Assembly (NCBI RefSeq): GCF_030362815.1
Contig: NZ_JAUCGR010000003.1
Span: 62,001 to 126,000, forward strand
Direction: 5' to 3'
Length of the DNA stretch: 64,000 nucleotides
DNA from: Cellulomonas edaphi
Lineage (GTDB): Bacteria > Actinomycetota > Actinomycetes > Actinomycetales > Cellulomonadaceae
Positions 44,597 to 53,512 of this stretch are shown here, in pieces. Made by a program: the position numbers and the translations under genes. Under the pieces are notes generated by a model. That model worked only from the letters and a program-made list of their open reading frames with translations, did no database searches and had not been told where the DNA came from. Every line of letters begins with the position of its first letter. The stretch's first letter is position 1.

Positions 44597-46117
44597 TCAG
44601 GCGGTGACGGCGGCGCTCGCCAGCTCGGCCGCCAGCGCCGAGTCGACCCGCGCCCGCAGCAGCGTGCCCTGCTCGGTGTGCTCCTCGGAGTCGATGTCGC
44701 CGTGCAGGTGCACCCGGCTGACGAGGTCGCCCCGGTCGTAGGGCACGACGACCTCGACGAGCACGCCCGGACGCGGCAGCTGGTCGGCGACCAGTGCCTG
44801 CAGCTCCTCGATGCCCTCGCCGGTGTGGGCGGAGACCACGATCGTGTGCAGCTCGCGCGAGCGCAGGCGGGCGATCACGTCGGGCGCGGCGAGATCGGCC
44901 TTGTTGAGCACGATGATCTCGGGCACGTCCATCGCCCCCGGGATGTCGGCCAGCACGTGCCGGACCGCGGCGATCTGGCCCTCGGGGTCGGGGTGCGACG
45001 CGTCGACCACGTGCAGCAGGAGATCGGCGTCGGCGACCTCCTCGAGCGTCGACCGGAAGGCCTCGACCAGCTGGTGCGGCAGCGCCCGGACGAAGCCCAC
45101 GGTGTCGGCGAGCGTGTAGACGCGCCCGTCGGCGGTCTCCGCACGGCGCACCGTCGGGTCGAGCGTGGCGAACAGCGCGTTCTCCACGAGGACACCTGCG
45201 TTCGTCAGGCGGTTGAGCAGCGACGACTTGCCCGCGTTGGTGTAGCCGGCGATGGCGACGGACGGGATCGCGTTCTTCTTGCGGGAGGCGCGCTTGGTCT
45301 GGCGCGCGGGCTCCATGGCGGCGATCTCCTTGCGGAGCTTGGCCATCCGGTTACGGATGCGCCGCCGGTCGAGCTCGATCTTGGTCTCACCGGGACCACG
45401 CGACCCCATGCCCGCGCCGGCGCCGCCGACCTGGCCACCGGCCTGGCGGGACATCGACTCGCCCCAGCCGCGCAGGCGCGGGAGCAGGTACTCCAGCTGA
45501 GCGAGCTCGACCTGGGCCTTGCCCTCCCGGGACTTGGCGTGCTGGGCGAAGATGTCGAGGATCAGCGCGGTCCGGTCGACGACCTTCACACGCACGATGT
45601 CCTCGAGCGCGCGCCGCTGCGAGGGTGCGAGCTCGCCGTCGACAACGACCGTGTCCGCGCCGACCGCGGCCACGACGGACGCGAGCTCGGCGGCCTTGCC
45701 CGAGCCGAGGTAGGTGCCGGGGTCGGGCGAGCGGCGGCGCTGGAGCATCCCGTCGAGCACCTCGGAACCGGCCGTCTCCGCGAGCGCGGCGAGCTCTCGG
45801 AGCGACACCTCGGCGTCGTGCACGCTGCCGGCGCCCCAGAGGCCCACGAGGACGACCTTCTCCAGCCGGAGCTGGCGGTACTCGACCTCGGTGACGTCCT
45901 CGAGCTCGGTGGACAGGCCGCGGACGCGGCGCAGGGACGTGCGCTCCTCGAGGTCCAGCTGGTCGCCGTCGTACGAGGAGTGGACCGTGCCGCCGGCCTG
46001 GACGGCTGTGCCGGCCCTCGCCAGCACCCGCGCGACGACGTCGTCGGCCACCTCCTGCGCGCTGCGGGCCACCGGGGCGTCCTGCGTCTCGCGGATGGTG
46101 GGCTGCGGGTCGTTCAC
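44597..46117 (-). CDS. hflX: Ribosome-associated GTPase HflX
   Basis: 506-residue GTPase that binds the 50S subunit and splits stalled ribosomes. N-terminal HflX domain (SPDPGTYLGSGKAAEL, DGELAPSQRRALED), a coiled-coil arm (GSRGPGETKIELDRRRIRNRMAKLRKEI), then the G domain: GYTNAGKSSL, DTVGFVRALP and NKADLA. GTG at 46117. The gene is in its conserved place by dapF and miaA. Confidence 0.96.
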   Translation of the reverse strand: MNDPQPTIRETQDAPVARSAQEVADDVVARVLARAGTAVQAGGTVHSSYDGDQLDLEERTSLRRVRGLSTELEDVTEVEYRQLRLEKVVLVGLWGAGSVHDAEVSLRELAALAETAGSEVLDGMLQRRRSPDPGTYLGSGKAAELASVVAAVGADTVVVDGELAPSQRRALEDIVRVKVVDRTALILDIFAQHAKSREGKAQVELAQLEYLLPRLRGWGESMSRQAGGQVGGAGAGMGSRGPGETKIELDRRRIRNRMAKLRKEIAAMEPARQTKRASRKKNAIPSVAIAGYTNAGKSSLLNRLTNAGVLVENALFATLDPTVRRAETADGRVYTLADTVGFVRALPHQLVEAFRSTLEEVADADLLLHVVDASHPDPEGQIAAVRHVLADIPGAMDVPEIIVLNKADLAAPDVIARLRSRELHTIVVSAHTGEGIEELQALVADQLPRPGVLVEVVVPYDRGDLVSRVHLHGDIDSEEHTEQGTLLRARVDSALAAELASAAVTA

Positions 46118-46294
46118 GCGGTTCCTCTCGGTCGTCCAGGTCCTCGATCACGCGGCACGAGAACCCCAGAGGGACCGCCGTGCGCGAGGTTTCCAGGGTC
46201 GCACGGGACACCCTCGCGGTCGACCCATTTCGCTCCCGGCCGAGCGCTGCTCGCCCCCGTGGATCGGCGTGCGCGGAGCACGGACGGCCGCGGA

Positions 46295-46300
46295 TAGGGT
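46295..46300 (+). promoter_or_regulatory. -10 element, leaderless
   Basis: TAGGGT followed by six bases and the GTG at 46307. Confidence 0.5.
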
Positions 46301-46306
46301 CGGTGC

Positions 46307-46912
46307 GTGACCGAGCACGACCACTACTTCACCGCCCACCCCGCGTCCGACGACGAGCGACGCAGCCTCACCGTCGAGCTCGCCGGGCGCACGCTCCAGG
46401 TGGAGACGGCCGGTGGCGTGTTCTCTCCCGGGCACGTCGACCACGCGACGGCGGTGCTGCTCGACGAGGTGCCCGCGCCACCGTCGTCGGGCGACCTGCT
46501 CGACCTCGGGTGCGGCTGGGGGCCGATCGCGCTCAGCATGGCGTTGCAGTCGCCCCAGGCCCGGGTGTGGGCGGTGGACGTCAACGAGCGCGCGCTCGAC
46601 CTGGTGCGACGCAACGCGGATCGTCTGGGCCTCGACCAGATCCGCGCGGCGCGGCCCGAGGACGTGCCCGACGACGTGTGGTTCGCCGCCGTGTGGTCGA
46701 ACCCGCCGATCCGTGTCGGCAAGGCGGCCCTGCACGAGCTGCTCCTGCAGTGGCTCCCCCGGCTGGCTCCGGGGGGCGAGGCGCACCTGGTGGTGGGCAA
46801 GAACCTGGGTGCGGACTCGCTGCAGCGCTGGCTCGCGGACGCGCTGGGGACTCCCGTCGAGCGCACGGCCAGCTCGCGCGGCTTCCGGGTGCTCACCGTC
46901 CGCCAGTCGTGA
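46307..46912 (+). CDS. RsmC-like class I methyltransferase
   Basis: 201-residue SAM methyltransferase with DLGCGWGPIALSMAL (motif I), WAVDVNERALDLVRRNA, and the catalytic SNPPIRVGK motif of amino-/guanine-N2 methyltransferases acting on rRNA. It corresponds to the C-terminal half of RsmC. GTG 46307 follows TAGGGT by six bases. It is coupled to the MFS gene by GTGA overlap. Confidence 0.88.
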   Translation: MTEHDHYFTAHPASDDERRSLTVELAGRTLQVETAGGVFSPGHVDHATAVLLDEVPAPPSSGDLLDLGCGWGPIALSMALQSPQARVWAVDVNERALDLVRRNADRLGLDQIRAARPEDVPDDVWFAAVWSNPPIRVGKAALHELLLQWLPRLAPGGEAHLVVGKNLGADSLQRWLADALGTPVERTASSRGFRVLTVRQS

Positions 46913-48252
46913 GCACGCAGGACCTGCGCCCGGAGGTCGCCTGGCGCACCCTGCGCGTGACCACGTGGTGCCTCTACGCGCTGATCTTCCTGGCCGCGTT
47001 CGAGGCCCTGGCCGTCACGACCGTCATGCCGACGGTCTCCAGGGCGCTCGACGGCGCCGACCTCTACGCGTTCGCCTTCGCCGGGCCGCTGGCCGCGGGA
47101 GTCGTCGGCATGGTCGTCGCCGGCCTCTGGGCTGACCGCGCCGGGCCACGCGGGCCGCTCGCCGCGGCCGTCGCGCTGTTCGCGGCCGGACTGACGCTCG
47201 CCGGGCTCGCCTCGTCGATGGAGCTGTTCGTCGCGGGCCGCCTGGTGCAGGGGCTCGGCGCCGGCGGCATCACGGTGGCCGTCTACGTCGTCGTGGCGCG
47301 CGCGTGCCCTGCACTGCTGCACCCGCGGGTTTTCGCGGGCTTCTCCGCCGCCTGGGTGGTGCCGTCCCTGGTGGGCCCGCCGCTGGCCGGGGCCATCGCG
47401 CAGCACCTGGGGTGGCGCTGGGTGTTCCTGGGCGTAGCCGGCATCGTGATCCCCGTCGCCCTGGCCGTGCTGTCCCACGTGGCGCGGCTCGGCGCACCGG
47501 CGGAGCCCGCCAGCCCGGGCGGCCGTCGCGTGCCGTGGGCCTGCTTGGCCGCCCTCGCGGTGCTCGGGCTCAACCTGGCCACGCAGGTCGCGTCGCCGTG
47601 GGACGTGGTCCTGGCCGCCGCCGCGACGGCGGTCATGCTCGTGGCGCTGCACCGGCTGCTCCCGGCCGGGTCGCTTCGCGTGGAGCGCGGCCTGCCCAGC
47701 GTGGTCGTCAGCCGCGGGCTGATGGCGGGCGCGTTCTTCGGCGCCGAGGTCTACCTGCCGTACCTGCTCACGCGCCGCTACGACATCTCCCCCACGCTGG
47801 CCGGCATCACGCTCACGGCGGCCGCCATCTCGTGGGCGGGCGCGTCCTGGGTGCAGGGGCGGCTCGCCGGTCGGCTCCGCGACCGCGACGCGGTCCGCAT
47901 CGGCACCGTCGTCGTGACCGTGGGCATCGGTGCGACGTGCGCCGTCGCGGCCGCGCACGCGCCGGTGGGTCTCCTCGTGGCGACGTGGGCCTGCGCCGGG
48001 GCGGGGATGGGCCTGACGTACGCGCGGCAGACCGTGCTCGTGCTCGGCTACTCGCAGCCCGGCACGCAGGGCGAGAACAGCGCCGGACTGACCATCGCCG
48101 ACAGCACCGGCGCGGCGTGGTCGCTCGCGGTGACGGGCCTGGTGTTCGCGGCCGCCGCGGGCGCCGACGGTCCGTTCGTCGCGACGTTCGCGTTCACGAC
48201 GCTCCTGGCGTCGGCCGCAGCGGTCGTCGCGCCTCGCGTGGCGCGGCGCTGA
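46909..48252 (+). CDS. MFS transporter (DHA2-like exporter)
   Basis: 447-residue major facilitator with about 12 to 14 membrane segments. The N-terminal loop reads WRTLRVTTWCLYALIFLAAFEALAVTTVMPTVSRAL, and the cytoplasmic loop 2-3 has LWADRAGPRGPLAAAV. It fits drug or metabolite exporters; substrate unknown. GTG overlaps the methyltransferase stop (GTGA). Confidence 0.85.
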   Translation: MSTQDLRPEVAWRTLRVTTWCLYALIFLAAFEALAVTTVMPTVSRALDGADLYAFAFAGPLAAGVVGMVVAGLWADRAGPRGPLAAAVALFAAGLTLAGLASSMELFVAGRLVQGLGAGGITVAVYVVVARACPALLHPRVFAGFSAAWVVPSLVGPPLAGAIAQHLGWRWVFLGVAGIVIPVALAVLSHVARLGAPAEPASPGGRRVPWACLAALAVLGLNLATQVASPWDVVLAAAATAVMLVALHRLLPAGSLRVERGLPSVVVSRGLMAGAFFGAEVYLPYLLTRRYDISPTLAGITLTAAAISWAGASWVQGRLAGRLRDRDAVRIGTVVVTVGIGATCAVAAAHAPVGLLVATWACAGAGMGLTYARQTVLVLGYSQPGTQGENSAGLTIADSTGAAWSLAVTGLVFAAAAGADGPFVATFAFTTLLASAAAVVAPRVARR

Positions 48253-48292
48253 GCCGGGCCGTCAGCTCGCCCACGCGGGCGCGAGCACGGCG

Positions 48293-48613
48293 TCAGGCGC
48301 CTTCACGCGCGGACGCGATCACGGCGCGCACCTGCGCCAACCGCGGGACCCCCGCGGCGCGGTGCCGCTGCGCACCGGTCCGGTCCAGGACGAGCACCGT
48401 GGGCGTGACGTCGACGTGCAGTCGCTCGCCGAGCTCGAGGTGGTCGGCGACGTCCAGGTCGACGTAGGCGACGTCCGGGGCATCCGCGAGCGCGCGCTCG
48501 ACCACGAGCCGCGTCATGCGGCACGGCTGGCAGAAGGTGCTGGAGAACTGCACCACGGTGGCGCCGCTGCCGAGCGGCACGCCGAGGTCCTGCGCGCTGA
48601 GCCGGACCGTCAT
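48293..48613 (-). CDS. Thioredoxin-fold protein
   Basis: 106-residue thioredoxin fold with the active site FCQPC in TVVQFSSTFCQPCRMTRLVV, and the cis-Pro in VDVTPTVLVLDRTG. The CxxC is kept, but the residue before it is Phe where Trp is usual, and Gln-Pro replaces Gly-Pro. ATG overlaps the dapF stop (ATGA). Role in redox or in protecting MiaB/RNR is guesswork. Confidence 0.85.
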   Translation of the reverse strand: MTVRLSAQDLGVPLGSGATVVQFSSTFCQPCRMTRLVVERALADAPDVAYVDLDVADHLELGERLHVDVTPTVLVLDRTGAQRHRAAGVPRLAQVRAVIASAREGA

Positions 48614-49536
48614 CGCACGCCGAGGGCGTCCAGGTCCACCTGGGCCTCGGCGACGAGCACCGCCGGACCCGCGAGCTCGGCCTCGCCGTCCGGGAGGGCG
48701 GTCACGCGCACGGTCCCGCCGGGGACGTCCACGAGCCACACGTCGGGGGCGCCCGCACCGGCCCAGGCCCGGACGGCCATCGCGGCCGCGACGGCGCCCG
48801 TCCCGCACGAGCGGGTCTCCCCGACCCCGCGCTCGTGCACGCGCATGCGCACGCGGCCGACCACCCGGCCGTCGACCTCCTGCTCACCCAGCGGCACGAC
48901 GAGCTCCACGTTCGTCCCGTGCGGCGGCACCGGCACGACGAGGGGCTCGCGCGAGAGGTCCGCGCCGTCCAGCTCGTCGTCACGCAGAGCGAGCACCGTG
49001 TGCGGGTTGCCGACGTCCACGCTCAGGGCGGGCCGAACCACGTCGAGGCCGGACACCTGCACCTCGGCGTCGTACCCCGCCGCGAGGGCGTCGGGGCCAC
49101 CTGGCAGCGTCCAGCGACCCATCGTGACGGCGTACCAGGCGGCACCGTCCGGGCCCTCGACGCGGCGCACGCGGCGCACGCCCGCGCGGGTGCCGAGCGC
49201 GAGCTCGCCCGAGCCGCCCCACAGGCCCAGGTGCTCGAGGTAGGCGGCGAACACGCGCACGCCGTTGCCGCACATCTCCGCGATCGAGCCGTCGGAGTTG
49301 CGGTAGTCCATGAACCACTCGGCGGACGGCTCGTCGCGCAGCGCGGCCGCCCCCTCCGGCAGGCTCTCGGAGGCGACCACCCGGATCACGCCGTCGCCGC
49401 CGACGCCCGCCCGCCGGTCGGCGAGGTCGCGGACGAGAGCGTCGGTGAGGTCGAGGGCGCCCTCGCGGTCGTCGAGCAGGACGAAGTCGTTCTGGGTCCC
49501 GTGGCCCTTCGTCACGCGCAGGGTGCCGGAAGTCAT
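48610..49536 (-). CDS. dapF: Diaminopimelate epimerase DapF
   Basis: 308-residue epimerase making meso-DAP from LL-DAP in lysine and peptidoglycan precursor synthesis. The two catalytic cysteines are in IAEMCGNGVR and RSCGTGAVA; N-terminal KGHGTQNDFVLLDD is typical. ATG overlaps the miaA stop. Because it makes meso-DAP and lysine, it fits any murein type. Confidence 0.96.
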   Translation of the reverse strand: MTSGTLRVTKGHGTQNDFVLLDDREGALDLTDALVRDLADRRAGVGGDGVIRVVASESLPEGAAALRDEPSAEWFMDYRNSDGSIAEMCGNGVRVFAAYLEHLGLWGGSGELALGTRAGVRRVRRVEGPDGAAWYAVTMGRWTLPGGPDALAAGYDAEVQVSGLDVVRPALSVDVGNPHTVLALRDDELDGADLSREPLVVPVPPHGTNVELVVPLGEQEVDGRVVGRVRMRVHERGVGETRSCGTGAVAAAMAVRAWAGAGAPDVWLVDVPGGTVRVTALPDGEAELAGPAVLVAEAQVDLDALGVR

Positions 49537-50489
49537 GAGCCCAGGGTACGGCGCGGTGCCGGGTCCTCCGTCGCGAGGCCGAGCGTCCCGGCGTCGGCAC
49601 GCCGCACCAGGTCGAGCGCTCGGTCCAGCAGGTCGGGCGCCTGCGCGTCGAGCCAGTGCACCCGCGGGTCCCGGCCGAACCAGCCCATCTGCTTGCGTGC
49701 CAGCCGGCGCGTCCCGGCGGCGGTCGCCTCGCGCGCCTGCGCGGCGGTCAGCCGCCCGTCGAGCATGGCGATCACCTCGGCGTAGCCGACGGCGCGGGAC
49801 GCGGTGCGACCCAGCCCGCGGGCGAGCAGCGCCTCGACCTCCTCGACGAGGCCCTGCGACCACATCCGCTCGACGCGGCCCTCGATGCGCGCGTCGAGCG
49901 TGGCGCGGTCGCAGTCGAGACCGATCTGGACGGCCGGGACCTCGTAGACGTGCTGCGGCAACGACGCCGAGTACGGGCGACCGGTGAGGGTGATGACCTC
50001 GAGGGCACGCACGATGCGGCGAGCGTTGCGTGGACCGATGCCCGCGGCGGCCGCCGGGTCGACGGCCTCGAGCTCGGCGTGCAGCGCGCGTGCGCCCTCC
50101 GCCTCGACACGCGCCTCCAGCGCGTCGCGCACGCCCGCGTCCGTCCCCGGGAACTCCATCGCGTCGAGCAGCGCGCGCACGTAGAGGCCCGACCCGCCGA
50201 CCGCCACCGCGCGGGCCCCGCGGGCCTCGATCCCCACGAGCTCGGCGCGCGCCATGGTCTGGTAGTCCGCCACCGACGCGTCCTCGTGCGGGTCGAGCAC
50301 GTCGAGCAGGTGGTGGGCGATACCGCCGCGCTCGTGCGGCCGCAGCTTGGCCGTACCGATGTCCATGCCCCGGTACAGCTGCATCGCGTCGGCGTTGACG
50401 ATCTCACCGCCGAGCTCGGTGGCGAGCGCGATCCCGAGGTCCGACTTGCCGGTGGCGGTGGGACCCACGACGGCGACGACGAGGCTCAT
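49533..50489 (-). CDS. miaA: tRNA dimethylallyltransferase MiaA
   Basis: 318-residue enzyme that prenylates A37 of tRNAs reading UNN codons. P-loop VVGPTATGKSDLGIAL, DAMQLYRGMDIGTAK, GGSGLYVRALLD, RNARRIVRALEV, and RQ-type motif ARKQMGWFGRD. It supplies the substrate that MiaB (57860-59401) methylthiolates. ATG overlaps the upstream stop. Confidence 0.96.
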   Translation of the reverse strand: MSLVVAVVGPTATGKSDLGIALATELGGEIVNADAMQLYRGMDIGTAKLRPHERGGIAHHLLDVLDPHEDASVADYQTMARAELVGIEARGARAVAVGGSGLYVRALLDAMEFPGTDAGVRDALEARVEAEGARALHAELEAVDPAAAAGIGPRNARRIVRALEVITLTGRPYSASLPQHVYEVPAVQIGLDCDRATLDARIEGRVERMWSQGLVEEVEALLARGLGRTASRAVGYAEVIAMLDGRLTAAQAREATAAGTRRLARKQMGWFGRDPRVHWLDAQAPDLLDRALDLVRRADAGTLGLATEDPAPRRTLGS

Positions 50490-51193
50490 GCCACGACCCA
50501 CGACAGGACGGCGTGCTGTGCTCCGGCCACGACCTGCTGGACGGCCAGCCGCGCCGTCACGGCGCGCTCCCCGGCGGCACCGACCAGCACCTGCCAAGGG
50601 GCCCACCCGGTGACGGCCAGCGCGGCGGCCTCGTCGGCCGGGCGCTGCGTCAGGCGCGCCCGGGCTGCCGGGCCCGCGTCGGCGAGGTCCGCGAGCAGCG
50701 CCTCGTCGTACGCGGGCGCGCGCTCGTCGTCGGCCAGCGGCCCGTCGGGACCGTGCCGCCCGCTGCCCGACCCCACGACGAGCAGCCCGGTCGGGCCGTC
50801 GGCGACCAGCGACGCGCCGAGCTCGCCGAGACCCGCTCCGGGCGCGACCTCGACGACCCTCGTCGCGCCGTGCCACCCGCAGCGCGCCGCGAGGTGCAGC
50901 CCGACCGACGCTGCCACCGACGCGCGCGCGTCCTCGCCCGTCCCGAACGCGACCGGGGGCCAGGCGAGCTGCCCGTCAGGGATCCCGGCAGCGCCGAGCG
51001 TCGCGACCACCCGCCCGGTCAGCTCACGCGTCCGCGGGCCGGGCGCGACGACGACGAGCGAGCGCGCGTCAGCGACCGAGGCCTGCACCGCGTCCAGCGC
51101 GGCGGACCGCAACGTCGCGGCGACGTCGACCGTCCCGCCGGAACCGGGGACGAGCAGCGCGGTGTCGGGGACGAGCGCGGCGGCGACGAGCAT
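50486..51193 (-). CDS. Degenerate LigB-like (class III extradiol dioxygenase fold) protein
   Basis: 235-residue Ala-rich protein in the place of Rv2728c next to miaA in mycobacteria. The N-terminus MLVAAALVPDTALLVPGSGG resembles the class III extradiol dioxygenase / MEMO fold, but the metal-binding His of PHPP-type motifs is replaced by PDTA and the first His is at about residue 99. An enzymatic role is doubtful. ATG at 51193; its stop overlaps miaA. Confidence 0.7.
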   Translation of the reverse strand: MLVAAALVPDTALLVPGSGGTVDVAATLRSAALDAVQASVADARSLVVVAPGPRTRELTGRVVATLGAAGIPDGQLAWPPVAFGTGEDARASVAASVGLHLAARCGWHGATRVVEVAPGAGLGELGASLVADGPTGLLVVGSGSGRHGPDGPLADDERAPAYDEALLADLADAGPAARARLTQRPADEAAALAVTGWAPWQVLVGAAGERAVTARLAVQQVVAGAQHAVLSWVVA

Positions 51194-51198
51194 CCGTG

Positions 51199-51717
51199 CT
51201 ACTGCTGCTCCGCCGTGAGGCGGGCGATCTCTTCCTTGGCGGCCGCGACGGCCTCGGGGAACTGCTCGTCGAGGCTGCTGAAGAACGCCAGCGAGGTCGA
51301 GATGGCACACCCGAGGTGCTGGTCGAGCTGCGCGTCCGTGAGGCCGGGCTCGTAGTCCACCGAGTGCTCGCAGTAGACGCCGAGCGTCTCGTTCTCCTCG
51401 GTGCGGACGTAGGCCTTGGGCCAGATGCGTCCGGCGTTCCACTCGTTGGCGAGCACCAGCAGCTGGCCGAGCGACGAGGCGGGCAGCGTGCGCGACCAGC
51501 GACCGCGCACCTGCAGGTACTCGGAGTCCTTGCCGAGCAGCAGGAAGTAGAAGATGTGGTCGTCCCAGCGCCCGCCGATGTCGCCGTCGCTGTCGATCGC
51601 GTAGTTGTAGCCGCGAGCGTCGAGCCGCGTCTTGATGCGCTCGCGGCTCAGCGGGCCGAGCTCGGAGATGGGCTCGAACGCGGCCGCGGGCAGCGCAGCG
51701 GGGTCGAAGTTCGTCAT
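51199..51717 (-). CDS. YbjN domain protein (paralogue 1)
   Basis: 172-residue YbjN protein: LSRERIKTRLDARGYNYAIDSDGDIGGRWDDHIFYF, YLQVRGRWSRTLPASSLGQLLVLANEWNAGRIWPKAYVR. YbjN folds like type III secretion chaperones; its partner in actinobacteria is unknown. It lies next to the degenerate LigB-like gene, with a 107-base divergent gap to paralogue 2. Confidence 0.87.
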   Translation of the reverse strand: MTNFDPAALPAAAFEPISELGPLSRERIKTRLDARGYNYAIDSDGDIGGRWDDHIFYFLLLGKDSEYLQVRGRWSRTLPASSLGQLLVLANEWNAGRIWPKAYVRTEENETLGVYCEHSVDYEPGLTDAQLDQHLGCAISTSLAFFSSLDEQFPEAVAAAKEEIARLTAEQQ

Positions 51718-51812
51718 GTCGGTCACCGTTCGGGTCGTGGTCGTCGTGCCCCCTGACCCTAACGACCGTGACCGACCCTCGTCGCCACCGGCCCGACGTC
51801 GGACACGGCGGG

Positions 51813-51818
51813 TAGTGT
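51813..51818 (+). promoter_or_regulatory. -10 element, leaderless
   Basis: TAGTGT followed by six bases and the ATG at 51825. Confidence 0.45.
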
Positions 51819-51824
51819 CGGCCC

Positions 51825-52415
51825 ATGGCCTCTGATCCGGACCGCAGGCGCCACTGGTGGCGACGTGGACGAGCCACGCCCCCGCCTCCCCCGCCGGCCC
51901 TGGAAGCCACCGACGAGCAGCTGCACGACAAGGTCGCCGAGCTGCTCGCGCGCGAGCTGGGTGTCGCCGACCCGGCCGTCGACAACCCCGCACCCGTGAC
52001 GCCGGCCCGGATCGCCGCGTGGATGACCGACAACCAGTTCAGCTACTTCGTGGACAACGACGGTGACCTGGGCGGCCTGTGGCGGGGGCGGCTGTTCTAC
52101 TTCTTCCTCTTCGGCGAGAAGTCCGAGATCCTCCAGGTGCGCGGACAGTGGCACCGCGAGATCGCGATCGAGCGCCTCGAGGAGGTCCTCGACATCTGCA
52201 ACGAGTGGAACGCGGACCGCATCTGGCCCAAGGCGTACGTGCGGGTGCGGGACAACGGCCGCGTGCACGTCGTCTCCGAGGTCGCCACCGACCTGGAGCA
52301 CGGCGTCAACGACGCCCAGCTCAGCCAGATGCTGTTCTGCGGGCTGTCCACCGGGAGCATGTTCTTCGACGCCCTCGACGAGCGCTACCCCGACCCCGCG
52401 GGGGGTGCCCCGTGA
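51825..52415 (+). CDS. YbjN domain protein (paralogue 2)
   Basis: 196-residue YbjN protein with a basic Trp/Arg/Pro tail (MASDPDRRRHWWRRGRA and a run of Pro) before the domain: VTPARIAAWMTDNQFSYFVDNDGDLGGLWRGRLFYFFLFGEKSE, LQVRGQWHREI and NEWNADRIWPKAYVR. It shares its motif set with the two neighbours. The ATG follows TAGTGT by six bases, so leaderless. Confidence 0.87.
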   Translation: MASDPDRRRHWWRRGRATPPPPPPALEATDEQLHDKVAELLARELGVADPAVDNPAPVTPARIAAWMTDNQFSYFVDNDGDLGGLWRGRLFYFFLFGEKSEILQVRGQWHREIAIERLEEVLDICNEWNADRIWPKAYVRVRDNGRVHVVSEVATDLEHGVNDAQLSQMLFCGLSTGSMFFDALDERYPDPAGGAP

Positions 52416-52933
52416 GCGGGCCGGGCTGGCTGCTGCGCGTCCTGGGGGGCCTGCCCAAGCCGCTGAAGACCGCACCGGACGACGACGACCCCGTGCGGCC
52501 CCTCTCGCGCGACCGCATCGGCGACTACCTGCTCGAGCACGACTACCGCTTCGTGGTCGACGACGACGGCGACCTGACCGGGACGTGGGACGGCAACCGG
52601 TTCTGGTTCCTGCTGCTGGGCGAGGACAACGAGATCGTCCAGGTGCGCGGACGCTGGCACCGCTCGCTGCCGCTCGACCAGCGTGCGGCGGTCTCCCTGG
52701 CCCTCAACGACTGGAACCGCGAGCGCATCTGGCCCAAGGCCTACCTCCGGGAGGAGGAGGGCATGCTCGCCCTGTACAGCGAGGTGTCGGCCGACTTCGA
52801 GCCCGGCGTGAGCGACCACCAGCTCGCGCAGGTCCTGGCCTGCGGCCTGGGCACCGGCGTGCAGATGTTCACCACCCTGGAGGGCCTGCTGCCCGGCGAG
52901 GACGCGACCCCGCCCGACGTGCCGGACAACTGA
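52412..52933 (+). CDS. YbjN domain protein (paralogue 3)
   Basis: 173-residue YbjN protein. PLSRDRIGDYLLEHDYRFVVDDDGDLTGTWDGNRFWFLLLGEDNE, VQVRGRWHRSLPLDQ, NDWNRERIWPKAYLREE. GTG overlaps the preceding stop (GTGA). It converges on the next gene with one base between the stops. Confidence 0.87.
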   Translation: MSGPGWLLRVLGGLPKPLKTAPDDDDPVRPLSRDRIGDYLLEHDYRFVVDDDGDLTGTWDGNRFWFLLLGEDNEIVQVRGRWHRSLPLDQRAAVSLALNDWNRERIWPKAYLREEEGMLALYSEVSADFEPGVSDHQLAQVLACGLGTGVQMFTTLEGLLPGEDATPPDVPDN

Positions 52934-52934
52934 C

Positions 52935-53498
52935 TCAGGTCCGTCGGTAGGTGAGCCAGAGGCTCCCGGCCGGTGTCGGCACGGCCCGCACCAGCTCCAG
53001 CACCTGCAGGTCGGCGACGTCCGCGAACAGCCGGCGCCCCACCGGGTCGATCACCCGCCCCACGGCGAGGTTGAGCTCGTCGACCAGGCCGAGAGCCAGC
53101 AACGACCGCGCGAGCGAGATGCTGCCGTGCACGCCGATGTCACCGCCGGGCAGCGCGCGCAGGCGGTGCACCACGTCCGCGACGGGTCCGGCCACGGCCT
53201 CGGCGTTCGACCACGTGCCGTGCAGCGGGCTCGACGTCACGACGTACTTGCGCACGCCGTTGATGAACGGCGCGAAGGGCTCGTCCGCGGTGGGCCAAAA
53301 CCCGGACCACTCGTCGTACATCCCGCGCCCCAGCAGCACGGCGTCCTGCGTGGCCACCATCTCGGCCTCGAGGCGCGCGAGGACCTCGTCGAAGACGGGC
53401 GGCCCGGCGACGTCCGCACGGGTCCCGGGGAAGTAGCGGCCCGGGTCGTCGACGGCTCCGTCGAGCGAGGTCAGGGCGTACAGCACCACCTTGCGCAC
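52935..53498 (-). CDS. RibD C-terminal / dihydrofolate reductase-like protein
   Basis: 187-residue protein of the bifunctional deaminase-reductase C-terminal family: VVLYALTSLDGAVDDPGRYF, LLGRGMYDEWSGFW, YVVTSSPLHGTW, GGDIGVHGSISLARSLLALGLVDEL. NADPH-dependent reductase of unknown substrate. GTG at 53498 has GGAGGGG. Confidence 0.9.
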   Translation of the reverse strand: MRKVVLYALTSLDGAVDDPGRYFPGTRADVAGPPVFDEVLARLEAEMVATQDAVLLGRGMYDEWSGFWPTADEPFAPFINGVRKYVVTSSPLHGTWSNAEAVAGPVADVVHRLRALPGGDIGVHGSISLARSLLALGLVDELNLAVGRVIDPVGRRLFADVADLQVLELVRAVPTPAGSLWLTYRRT

Positions 53499-53512
53499 CG
53501 CGAGCCCCTCCG

